From Nemertoderma westbladi (lineage: Eukaryota > Xenacoelomorpha > Nemertodermatida > Nemertodermatidae): 56,367 nucleotides of DNA. Below are positions 1 through 10,200 of the stretch, piece by piece. The stretch covers positions 1 through 56,367 of the forward strand of contig JAUCBJ010001331.1 in the NCBI GenBank assembly GCA_032718475.1. The letters run 5' to 3'. Position 1 is the stretch's first letter; each line of letters begins with the position of its first letter. The notes beneath the pieces were generated by a model. It ran no database searches and was not told where the DNA came from. It was given only the letters and a program-made list of their open reading frames with translations. The translations under genes were made by a program, and so were the position numbers.

Positions 1-251
1 TATAATTCTATAGTGTCAGTCGGGTCCGTTTTTTGTAGTAATAATTTTGACTTGCAGTTGATCGTGTATTGTGTGTGTGTACTGTAGAAGTTTGATGTAG
101 AGTGGTGGTGCGTGTTCACGGTAGTGACTGCAGGTGATCGCTCTCCATTGTTTATTAATTTTGGTTTTGATAGGTTTAATGTGCGTTGTTTTGGCGTTCC
201 CCCAGGGAAACTGTCCCCATAGGGAAACTGTCGTTCGTTGAACTAGAGTTG
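1..251. other. AT-rich DNA with no recognised gene
   Basis: I see no supported gene. There is a short GT-rich stretch near 70-80. The open frame on the minus strand here has no recognisable motif and ends at a TTAA-flanked repeat boundary at 252, so I read it as chance. Confidence 0.5.
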
Positions 252-273
252 TTAACCCTATTACCACTGGGGA

Positions 274-299
274 GGGGGGGGGGGGGGGGGGGGGGGGGG
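274..299. repeat. G homopolymer (26 G)
   Basis: An uninterrupted run of 26 G lies just inside the TTAA-flanked end at 252. It may form a quadruplex and its length is prone to assembly error. Confidence 0.9.
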
Positions 300-388
300 A
301 ATCGGCCCATTCCTAGTTTTTAATTGCTGTATCTATGTAACCACATTATGTACCAGCCCAATTTTTTACGATAATTTGTCTAATTTAA

Positions 389-413
389 GGGGGGGGGGGG
401 GGGTACACCCCCC
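389..413. repeat. G-run/C-run hairpin
   Basis: Fifteen G, then TACA, then six C form a near-perfect hairpin. A second copy in the same orientation lies at 1,984-2,002 (seven G, TGTA, eight C). Both are followed by related sequence (cttttttgcaaa / catcttttgcaaa), so they are direct copies of one repeat. Confidence 0.7.
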
Positions 414-1085
414 TATGGACCTTTTTTGCAAATGGCTGTAATTTCTGCTTGTGTGTAATTTTGTATATTTTATACCTTTCGGGGGATTAACATATGGCCA
501 AAGATTGGGTTCAAAAAATTTTTTTTCAAATTTGCATCGCCCTCTAGTGGCCACCAGCGAAATTGTCAATTTCACTAAAAACACTACTAGTCTCACAATT
601 TTGGGCGAGAATTTTCGAAACTTGGTTTTTCTGAATCAGCATCCTCGGCTCCACAAAACTTATCGGTTACATTTTTTATTTAGGTCTTAAATATTTTTTA
701 AATATTATTAACTAATATTAATTATTACTTAATAGATATTAACTAATTTCAAGAAATTAATATGGCACAATTCAAAATTCTAACCGATAACTTTTGATCA
801 AAATCCGAAAAGAAATCAAACAAAAAAAAAATTTCGAAAATTGGTTAAGAAATGGCTGAGTAGTAGTATTTTGAATGTGAAAAATACAATTCCGAGATAA
901 ACGCATTTAAAGTTTAAGAACAATATATTTCAAATGTTCCCGCTATTTTCAGTACTGGTATCTCCTTTTCTTTTCCCATTGGTTATCCCCTATCCATATT
1001 TTGTGATTTCTCAATGGATTTCATGAAATTTGGTTCAAAAAAACCCCTACCCACTTTTAACAACCTGTTAAAATAATTTTAGTGT
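414..1085. other. Non-coding AT-rich DNA
   Basis: I see no supported gene. The motif CCCTCTAGTGG at about 540 recurs in related form near 44,086 and 45,786, which suggests dispersed repeat DNA. Confidence 0.4.
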
Positions 1086-1261
1086 GCTTGCCAAAAAACA
1101 CTTCGCGCAGCACGTGAACAAATTTCATTTTGGCGTATTGATTTGATCGCATACTATTTCGTCATTTAGTAATAAATAGTCATGGAATAATGAGATAACC
1201 TTAAGAAACATTCAAAGTTATATAAAAATTTACACATAATTTTATAATAAGCCTTTACACA

Positions 1262-1476
1262 GAACATTAAGCTTTGCGCAGCACGTGAAACCTTCGCGCA
1301 GCACGTGAGACATTTGCGCAGCAGGTGAAGGTTTCACGTAGCACTTAAATTCTTCATAAAGCACGTTAATTAATCGAGCACCTCGGAAAGCTTTTTGATC
1401 AGAATGAGAAGCCTTCACGCGGCACATGAAAAGTTCATGCTGCACATGAAGACTTCGCGCAGCACGTGAATTATTC
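1262..1476. repeat. Degenerate array of an 18-20-bp CACGTG-bearing motif
   Basis: Variants of CTTCGCGCAGCACGTGAA occur repeatedly between 1,262 and 1,476, with an outlier near 1,100 and another at 43,492. The clearest units lie around 1,273, 1,293, 1,313 and 1,453. Several keep the palindrome CACGTG (an E-box). The minus-strand open frame across this array (1,242-1,445) is the array read through and I do not call it a gene. Confidence 0.7.
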
Positions 1477-1667
1477 TCAGAGCCTGCGGAATTTAAAAAA
1501 AATAAGTTTATGGTTGTTTCCCAGAATAATTATTACTAGCTATTGTTATATGATGGTTCACATTTGTTATTACTAGTAGACAACTAGTCCATTAGACAAC
1601 TGTTCAGTATGTAATACAAAACTCACAAATATCTATTAAATATATATTAATTAAAATTTGACGGACA

Positions 1668-1735
1668 TGTTGACAGACAGACAGACATACAAACAGACAG
1701 ACAAACTGAGAGACAGACTGAGATACAGACATAGT
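1668..1735. repeat. CAGA-type microsatellite
   Basis: Imperfect (GACA)n/(CAGA)n. A second block lies at 1,838-1,862 and a third at 46,603-46,650. The intervening ~110 bp has no recognised content. Confidence 0.8.
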
Positions 1736-1983
1736 GATTAGATAATTCCAAATATTAAAACAGACATCGACATTATGAAAAATCCTAACAGTAAACATTT
1801 CAGATTGCTTATTTTATGCCCTTTTTAATATTTTGATGGACAGACAGACAGACATACAGACGGAAAACCAGCCATTACTCGAGAAGTAAAAGAGATCTCG
1901 CTAAGCCGTTTCCAGATTTGAAATCCGCATTAAATTCTACTCTAGATGAAATAAAAAAACAAAAAATGAAAATTTTGACCTGA

Positions 1984-2002
1984 GGGGGGGTGTACCCCCC
2001 CC
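1984..2002. repeat. Second G-run/C-run hairpin
   Basis: Seven G, TGTA, eight C. It is the partner of the hairpin at 389-413, in the same orientation. Confidence 0.7.
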
Positions 2003-2223
2003 TTAATGGCGCATCTTTTGCAAAAAACGGCGTTGCAATTAGATTTCAACTTTTCGATGTAGATGCCACCTCAAAATTTGGTCCCCAGCAGAAATTTTTG
2101 TTGAAATTTTCGAATTTTACAAGGTCATTTGTGAGTTACTAGTAATTCTTTATGTTGGGGCTTTTTTTATTGATACTGATTCATATGGAGCACTATACTA
2201 CTCTATATAAGTAGGTAAGGGAA

Positions 2224-2744
2224 GTGGTACGTCATTTTTGGTGCACTAAAATTAGGGCGTGGCACAATTTTCAAAATTGCAATATTCGTTAAATACTCCG
2301 AAGTTTTGATTTCAATGCATTTTTATGGGTTTTCTGGCCCCCTTAATCGATTGAAAGTAATTAGAAGACTCAATTCTTAGTGGTACATCATTTTTGGTGC
2401 ACCAAAATTAGGGCGTGACAAGTAGGCGTACTTCAAATTTTCAAAATTACGATATTCAGAAAATACCACAAGGTTTTCATTTCAACCCATTTTTATAGGT
2501 AATCTAGACCGCTGAATCGATTGAAAGCAATATTGAAGCTTCAAGTCTTAGTGGTACACATCATTATTGGGACACCACAATTAGGGCGTGGTACTTTTTC
2601 AAAATTTGAATAAGTGACACTGCCTACTTTTGGTGCACCAAAAATACCGAACCACTAAGTCATCAGGCTTTTATAATACTTTCAATTGATTCAGCGGTCC
2701 AGAAAAACTATAAATGTGTGTTGAAATCTCAACTTTGGTTTATA
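2224..2744. repeat. Tandem ~156-171-bp units, then an inverted unit
   Basis: Units begin with GTGGTAC at 2,224, 2,380 and 2,551. From about 2,620 the same unit reads in the opposite orientation (GGTGCACC, ATTGATTCAGCGGTCCAGAAAA). The inverted half continues at 19,102-19,370 on the far side of BEL copy A, so A inserted into this array. Confidence 0.7.
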
Positions 2745-2749
2745 TTCTG
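2745..2749. other. Target-site duplication of BEL copy A (TTCTG)
   Basis: TTCTG precedes the TG that opens the left LTR. The same five bases follow the CA that closes the right LTR (19,097-19,101). A 5-bp duplication suits BEL/Pao integrases. Confidence 0.9.
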
Positions 2750-3912
2750 TGTTCGCGCTTTTAGACCTTTAGCAGTTTAACCTGCCAAATTTAGGTGTCT
2801 TCTAGGTTATAAATCGACTTTAGCCTATAACAAGTATTTGATACACATAAAGTTACATTAGCCGAAGCCAGCCTATGCGCGATCATTCACCCACGGTTAA
2901 GGGAGACTGGATTCGGATGCTCTGAACTTATTGCAGTGTAGGCCTACTGTACTATTCGATTGATCGTTAATATATAATCTCTGACAAATATTATTCACTT
3001 TCGGGAAATATTAACAGTTCCTTTAGGACGTGGCGCTCTAAGTATGTAAACAGAGTTATGACTTACACTAAACACAACGGGATGGCTAATGATTCACGTA
3101 TAAAGCGCATTCTTTAGGAAATGCTTTGTTATCTATCACACTCATGCACAATACCGCACACTGCTGCACACTGATCTGCCGACCTTCACTAATTTTAATC
3201 ATATATAAGGAGAACAGCAACTGACACATGTAGGGTCTATGAAATAGCATTCAATTCACTCCAAAACCACTATAATGTGAGTCACAGTTGCTATATGTAA
3301 CCGGTCTCTCTAACCTTCAGTATATCAAGAAGGTTGGGGTTTTCTGATTATTTATCGATATTCTCCAAATATAACAACATATCCATCAAATGATAACACT
3401 TAATAACCGACAGTAAATAGCAGTAAAATAATGCGGTGAAAGGTATGTATAGTATGATATGGGCTGATAACAGTTATACGTTTCTATGATCAAAGCCGTT
3501 CTAATGTTTGGCTAAAGTCTGAAACACAGAATAATTCCACAGCCGATGTTCTGGGCTCAGGAAAAAAGGTAAACAAAGACCATAATGCATTGCGCGATTT
3601 CCCGGAGGCTTCTGTGCAAATAAAATGAAAATCGCTCTGATTGGTCGAGCCGAACAAAGAACAAAGAAAAGCTCTACGTGGACATATCAGCTGATAGATG
3701 TCGTCATCTGAACTACACTGTATCAAGAGTATTTTGGCGTATTGCGGCATAAAATCGCTAGTTATGTCCGCTAAAGTACACATACAGAAAAATGGCTTTT
3801 TATGTCCACTAAAAAACCTACACAGTAAGAAAACTGCTTTTTATGTCCGCTAAAACACCTACAGAGTACTTTGCGGGAAAAATGACTAGCTAGATCCGCA
3901 AAAGCCTTTACA
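2750..3912 (-). repeat. LTR of BEL copy A (3' LTR in element sense)
   Basis: Begins TGTTCGCG and ends TTTACA on the plus strand, so in sense it reads TGTAAA...GAACA with TG/CA ends. It has the same length as the partner at 17,934-19,096. It holds a 97-codon sense open frame (3,490-3,783) that is also open in the partner LTR but is not kept in copies B or C, so I do not call it a gene. Confidence 0.93.
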
Positions 3913-3990
3913 CCGCTCCCAGAAAATGGGATTTAATTCTATAAAATATAAAAAATCACAGTTTCTAAAATATAAAAATACTCTAAACAG

Positions 3991-5540
3991 TTAGTCTTTC
4001 TTGCGCGGACGGCGTTTACGCAGTTTTTTGAGGCTAGCAAGAGTCCTTTTCTCTTTGGGGCGAGCCACTTTACTAGGAGGGCTATAACTCCTGGGTGAAG
4101 GGTGCAATACAATTGCATCGAAGGTTTAGGATTACGGTCAGTGTATCCGCCGGTCGAGGTACCTGGTTGATCGATATCAACTTCAGTAGAGCGAGGTCTA
4201 ACGGCCTTCAGAGCGCGTTTTAGGACAGCAGCTCCTACTGGTCCCTGACGAGTCGTCTGAACGATAGCGGTAGGTGGACCGTGAGTAGTGAGAATTTCCT
4301 CGGTTTGATGATTCTTTTCAACTCGCGTTCTCGGGCTCTATAGGAATCGATATGCTTCTCCTTGAGCTGATTTTCTTCCGCTTGTCGTTGGAAGCATTCG
4401 TCTAAAACTCTTTTAGAGAGTAGGGTCACCCAAGTTCGATATCTTCTTAGAGATTCTGGATTTCCTGATCGAACTGAGATAAAACTAATTCGTTTACCGC
4501 TTGGACTTGCTGCGGCAATTTATGTTTCTCTAAACAATTGTAGGTTCCCTTTCTGATCTTTTGACGAATAGTGCCCAACGCATTTCGTACAACTCTCTCC
4601 TCCTCCTCGGTGACAGGTTGTATCAGGTTAAACCGGGACGATGATACAGTTGAATGGCGATATTAGATGTCCGCGTCCCAATCCGGCTAGGTAAGATGGG
4701 CAAATATTTAGGGAGCCCACAACCGGAGTGCCACCGACTAACTGCTCGGGTAACACTAGATCTTTGAACAGTGAGTACAGTTCGGGAGGATCTGTGATAC
4801 TATTAGGATCAAGAGTCTGAGGTCTAACTAGGGAATGAGGAGGTCTGACCGAGTATTCAGGAACTCTGATCATAGGTTTATTTAAGGATCGTTTGAATCG
4901 AACGAGTGTAGTTGATACATCAAACAAGTTTCGCTCGAAACTCCCGTAAATATAGCGAGTAGAACCGTGTTTAAAGCAACGTCTCCGCGGATGTTTATGT
5001 CTTTCCGTTTGTTGGTTGGGTCTTGGGCATTCATCGCAATAATACCAAAGACGCACGTCTTGTAGGGGAAACGCGGGTGATATTTATTCGGTTTTACAAT
5101 GTTTCTCTCAAGAATTCCAAATATACGTTGGAGTTACCGCGTTTATCAGGTTCTTTAACGTCTTCTCTTTCGAGTCGATTTCGAATAGAATTTTTGCATT
5201 CGATTTTCAGTTTATCGTTCCGACTCCGCTGGGTAGGATATTTAAATAGGGCCATTTCCCTTTCGGTGTCGACATCGTCCGTATCGTGTAAATCGATAGG
5301 ATGACCAGTAGTTAAGAAGTCCATATGCGTACCATTACGATGCGTATAGCGAGCAGTGAATTTTCAATAGTCCAATTCACGAGTGAGTTGCTCCTGGGAC
5401 ATTGGCGGTTCGATATAACAACCATAGTCCTCTGTTGTAGTTGGACTAGCGTCGCTGCGTATTAAGCTATCACCAAATGCTTGCAACGGTAGAGTATATC
5501 GCTCCCTGATACCAAGATCATCTTCTATCAACTCAGTCAT
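3991..5540 (-). pseudogene. ORF3 of BEL copy A, degraded; unknown function
   Basis: I recognise no family. The frame starts at ATG 5,538-5,540, about 1.7 kb after the pol stop, and ends at TAA 3,991-3,993 next to the 3' LTR. It is recognised as coding by its match to ORF3 of copy B. Visible parts: an acidic N-terminal half; a possible metal-binding cluster near 4,960-5,040 (C-x2-C-x9-H-x-H-x4-C-x2-H, ligands the same in A and B); a conserved stretch with VPEYSVRPPHS; a segment starting LIQPVTEEEER; and a strongly basic tail ending KKLRKRRPRKKD. I see no signal peptide or membrane segment, so it does not look like an envelope. Breaks: TGA at 5,364-5,366, a deletion of about 165 bp near 5,095-5,105 relative to copy B, and frameshifts between about 4,690 and 4,300. 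Confidence 0.6.
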
Positions 5541-6359
5541 AGCTGCTATATGAGTTTATCAATATTATAATGAGTTTATAATTAGGCTAGCGGGCGTCTC
5601 TGCCTACCCCTCACGGCCCCCGGACAGCGCAAGATCCTCAGCGCTGATGTACTTTCGCCGATGTGCCTATCGCCAACATAGTAGCTGCACAACGACAATA
5701 ATAACCAGCGTGAGTCACTCCACTGTCCGTCCCAAGGGCTAAGATTTACTTCAGGTTCTTACTGCAGAGTTAGGGCTACTTTCACAATTGCGACTCGCTA
5801 CTGTAAACACACTTTAGTAGTAACATTCACCTATAAACGCACAAATTCCACACAACTGTCACAAATCATTCGGGCCATTTGTCCGTTAGTCAAGTGCCTT
5901 CCAGAATGCCACGTTATTATAGTGTATCCTTGGATACTACTAGCAGTGTGCTATTTATTCCTTATGCTATTCAATGGGGCAAGCCTTTATTGTTCTTTTA
6001 ACTCACTTCTAATTCTAGCGTGGTTGTTGCCATGGTGACATTATGGAAAGCTAGCAGTAGAATTAGGGTAATTCTCATGCATACAGATCTGGGATGCTAT
6101 TTAATAGTAATTCTTTAATTGTGAATATTCCTCTTTATACATGATTTTGTGAATTTTATCGGCTATTGACTATATATTGGAGATTCTCGCACACTAATAT
6201 ACTTAATAGGGTGAATCTCCGCTCCCATGATCTATTAATTAATGGAATTTTGGGAATGTTATAAATTGCATAAAAATGACAATTTATCAAATTCATTAAA
6301 AGATATGAATTTAAATTTATTCCCGTAAATTTTATTATTTAATATTAAATAGACACAAT

Positions 6360-6459
6360 TTTATTCCAGAGCATGTCTGGGGACTAGGATCCTGAATTCT
6401 AGGAAATTTGTCCTTTTAAGAGTATCGGTAAGTGCTACGATATCTTAATCGACTAGAAT
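6360..6459 (-). promoter_or_regulatory. Stem-forming element, copy 1
   Basis: Potential stems: CCAGA 6,366-6,370 with TCTGG 6,376-6,380; TATCG 6,423-6,427 with CGATA 6,438-6,442; and ATTCTAG 6,396-6,402 with CTAGAAT 6,453-6,459, which encloses the second hairpin. On the sense (minus) strand an AATAAA hexamer sits beside the first hairpin. Function unknown. Confidence 0.5.
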
Positions 6460-6590
6460 GTTAAAGGATCTAAATTTGAACAGATTTTGATTTATAGATT
6501 TTCTAGAGTTAACTTGTAAGTATTTACTCTATTGTATTTGTTTGACAGATTTTATAAATATTAATAGTTAATATTTAAGATGGGCACCGG

Positions 6591-6688
6591 TTTATTCCAG
6601 AACTTTTCTGGGGACGTTAACCACTGATTCTAGAATTTTGTCTTTCAAGTATATCGGTGGGTGCCGCGATATCTTAATCGACTAGAAT
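6591..6688 (-). promoter_or_regulatory. Stem-forming element, copy 2
   Basis: Lies about 230 bp from copy 1 with the same stems: CCAGA 6,597-6,601/TCTGG 6,607-6,611; TATCG 6,652-6,656/CGATA 6,667-6,671; ATTCTAG 6,627-6,633/CTAGAAT 6,682-6,688. Loop bases differ from copy 1 while stem bases stay the same. AATAAA is again beside the first hairpin on the sense strand. Copy B has both units (24,736-24,830 and 24,917-25,009). Confidence 0.5.
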
Positions 6689-7243
6689 TACAGATGGTCA
6701 AAGGGTTTAACAGATTTATTTTGCGTTTTATGCTACTGTTAAAAGGACATCACGCTACTATATGTATTATTTAATATACGGTATGAGAGCAATATTGCAG
6801 AAGCAATGTCAGTGAGAAGAGGCAAGTCGTTTCCAAGGTCTACCCAGAGCTTGGTTTAGCCGAGACACGCGGATCTGAATTTTGCATTCCTAATACTCTA
6901 CTTACCAATAATACTTGAATATAGTAGGAGCTTTATTGTACTTTAATAAGTACGGACATTTCATCTTACTGTAGTCACGTATTTATAATGTAATACTGAC
7001 AGTAAGGAAAGAGAAAAGAATTATCTCTCGCCGTTGCACTAAATATATAATATAATATAAGTAAGTAAGTAATAAACACTAATATATATTGCACTAATCT
7101 ACTAAATAATCGCTAAAATAACATTCTACTAAATAAAATTAAAGAAAACGATTATAATAAAATTACATAATAATACATACCTAAATATAAAATAATAAAA
7201 ACAAATATAAAATAATATAGTCACACACCCACTCCAGACGCTG

Positions 7244-10200
7244 TTACGTTGGGGAGTCCCTAGATGTTTGTTGGATTAGGGAGGTGGTCGTGGGAAGAGT
7301 ATCTTGCCTTCCATAGTTTCCGGAGAGTTCTCTGTCTCTTTCCAGTAAACATAAACGACCAAGTGGGCGATTGAGCTGCTGTGTCTCGTGGACAATTCCC
7401 GGTTTCTTAAAGTTACGTCGCATGACGACGAGTTCTACCGATTGCACCAAACCATCATCCGAGATATGAGTCTCGATGATACGACCTGTCTGCCACCGCT
7501 TACGTGGAAGATCTGAATCCACAATAAGGACCATGTCTCAGGTGCTGACGTTTTCTTGCTGCGCAAACCACTTAGTTCGAAGTTGTAGCGTAGGCAGATA
7601 ATGTTTTTCGAAATGGTCAGCGAAATGACGGGATAACAATTGCATAAGTTGCCAAGTTTGCCGGCAGTATTCGTCTCCGTCCGTGATTTCCGATCGTGGG
7701 AGCATGGCTACAGGTTTCTTCAGTAGGAAGTGCGCGGGTGTTAGCGCTTCCAGGGAATCGGGACTCGATGAGACTGGCATAAGCGGTCTCTCGTTGAGAT
7801 AGGCGGCGATTTCCTCCATTAACGTCCGCAAAAGTTCGTCGGTGAGATACGCGCGGCACGGCACTATAAAGTGAAATGCTGTTTTCACGCTCCTGATTAA
7901 TCTCTCCCAACTTCCTCCCCACCAAGGGGCGTCGGCAGCGTTGAAGGTCCAGCTAGACGCTGTTACCCTTAGCTGATCGTCCACCTGTCTTTGGTTCCAA
8001 TCTTTGACGTAAGCCTTGATTTCGTTGTTGGCACCAATGAAGTTCGTTCCCTTATCGGATCTCATCGTGTTACTAGTTCCAAAGCGAGCGATCTGTCGGC
8101 GTAAGCTCAATATGAAGCTATTGGTAGATAAATCGTTCACCATATCGAGATGGATAGCTCTACAAGTCATACAGACAAAGATGACACACCATCTCTTGAC
8201 TATAGTCCTAGCATGATATACTTCAATAGGGCCAAATAAATCCACACCGGTATTAGTAAAGGGTGGTTCATAGAACCTTACTCGTTCCCTAGGTAGTTCT
8301 ACTGAATGCTTTCCTACAGGGTATGCAGTTCCTAAGAACTTGGTTCAGAGCTCTACGGGGTTTATGAAAATAATAGCGAGGTCGAATTTCGCTAAGAACT
8401 CGTTCTCTACCATCATGATAAAGCTTACTGTGAACATCTACAATCATCTTGATTTGTATTTCAAGATTTCTAATGAGTATGGGAAACTTAGTGTCAAAGG
8501 ATAATGGAGCATTAGTTAGTCTTCCTCCAACACGTATTAACCCATCTATCATTGTGCTAGAGAAACGATCCCTTAAGCGCATCTGTGGATTTCTCAACAA
8601 CAGGAAATACTTATCGGAATCCTCATAGCATTGCAGAAGTCTCAGTATCAGCTTATTGGTTTCTTCATGCTCCTGGTAACTAATCTTCTCCTTCAGAAAC
8701 CTGTCGGATATCTTGTATTTGGGAAGATCTTTAACAACGTGGACGTGCGCAGATGTCGGTGGAGCGGTATCACTAGCGATCTTCGTCCTGGAGTAGTGAT
8801 GATGAAAACATCGCTTTAAATATGTAACGGCCTTACAGAGCCGATTCCAGGAACTATAGTGATGTATCGCTCTCTGCAGGAGAGGAGAGAGTCCTTGCGA
8901 GACGTCTGGTATTCCAGATTTCCAATCTCTCTCTCTGATTTCCACAACAGACTTATTTGTGGCTGTGGGTTTCGGATCCAAAGCGTCGTCTCCGGAAGTG
9001 TGTAGTACAGACAGATCTATCGCGGGTTTAAATAACTTCGATTTACTCGCTCGGGTTTTAGGTTTGACTTTCTCCGCTCCCTTGGCCTGTCTAATCTCCG
9101 CCGTAGTAAGATGAGGAGGCCATTCATCCTCTTCTTTGCTTAGGAAGTCGGGTCCACCTAACCAGTCTGGAGCATCTATCAGTTCTTGTGGAGTTGCTCC
9201 TCTGGAGGCGATGTCGGCTGGATTAATCGTTCCAAGGCAATGTCTCCATTGATCTATCTTCGTGCGACTAAGTATAATGGCTACTCTGTTGGTAACGAAG
9301 ACGCTGAACTGACAAACTTCATTGGTTATATACTCCAACACGAGTAAAGCATCGGTCCAATAGACAGTTTTCTCCAGTGGATAGTCTATCTGTTCTGTTA
9401 CATTCCGGCCGATGGCTGTAGCGTATAGAGCCGCTTTTAACTCCGCTCGAGGAACTTTCAACTTGTTGTTTATCAAGGCCTTAGAGGTAACCAGGGCGAC
9501 CTTGATTCCATCCGGAGTTTCAACTCTCAGGTAGGCTACTATACCTATTCCCATATCGCTGGCGTCTCCAAACACTTGGAGTTGATAGGAATACGTAGGG
9601 AGAACGTGACCAAAATATGAACGGGAAATTATAAAGTTCTCGATGGATGGTAGAGAATCTTCCCATTTCATCCACTTCTTTAATAGTTCTCCCTTAAGTG
9701 GATCGTCCCATGAGTGGTTTTCAAGCCACATTTGTTGTACTAAACTCCGAGCAATCAATATAACTGGGCTAATAAATCCCAATGGATCGAAATAAGTGCT
9801 CAGGATACTTAGACAAATCCATTTAGTCCGAACTGGATTATCTCGCTGTTTTAGCTGGAAAAACAGGATATCTCTCTCTGTGTCCCATTTCAAACCAAGT
9901 GTCTTGGTTTCTGGAAGATCGTCCTTGATTAGGTCTAGATCTTTAACCCCTCGGTCTACTACCGGGATCGATTCCAGAAACTCACGGGAGTTGCTGGTGA
10001 ATTTAGTTAATCGAAATCCACCTTTTTTCAAGCACTCTACCATTCCTTTGGCGACATCAATGGCTTCTTCCACCGATGGGAGGGACTTTAAATTGTAGTC
10101 CATGTATATATCCCGTTTGATGTTGTCGATAACCTCTTTGGAGAAGGCGTCCTGGTTGTCATCAGCAGTGGTACACACTACTGAGCAGGCGTTTGAAGGG

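Larger units (their letters stand above)
252..2744. mobile_element. Possible left part of a TTAA-flanked DNA element, split by BEL copy A
   Basis: TTAA at 252-255 is followed by CCCTATTACCACTGGGG and a G-run. An inverted version of this end (CCCCAGTGGTAATGG then TTAA) lies at 19,631-19,649. If both are ends of one element, removing BEL copy A leaves a unit of about 3.0 kb. TTAA target duplications with CCC-starting inverted ends are typical of piggyBac-like elements (known family trait). No transposase frame is visible, so it would be non-autonomous. The pairing of the two ends is inference. Confidence 0.35.
5541..7243 (-). other. Spacer between pol and ORF3 of BEL copy A
   Basis: About 1.7 kb without a supported frame, closely similar to 23,906-25,559 in copy B. 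It contains a duplicated stem-forming element (6,360-6,459 and 6,591-6,688). Conservation in a non-coding position suggests a role in transcript processing, export or ORF3 expression; that is inference. Confidence 0.7.

Noticed and set aside
1242-1445. 67-codon minus-strand frame with Cys-rich repeats
   Set aside because: Read-through of the CACGTG-bearing array.
3490-3783. 97-codon sense frame in the LTR of copy A (also open at 18,674-18,967)
   Set aside because: Open in both LTRs only because they are near-identical. Copies B and C have no equivalent frame at the same LTR position and the product has no recognisable motif.
3991-5540. ORF3 as a retroviral-type envelope gene
   Set aside because: Its position after pol fits, but no signal peptide, fusion segment, membrane anchor or N-glycosylation-rich ectodomain is visible in either copy.
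6360-6688. Hammerhead or other known self-cleaving ribozyme in the stem-forming repeats
   Set aside because: No CUGAUGA and GAAA core in the right arrangement on either strand.
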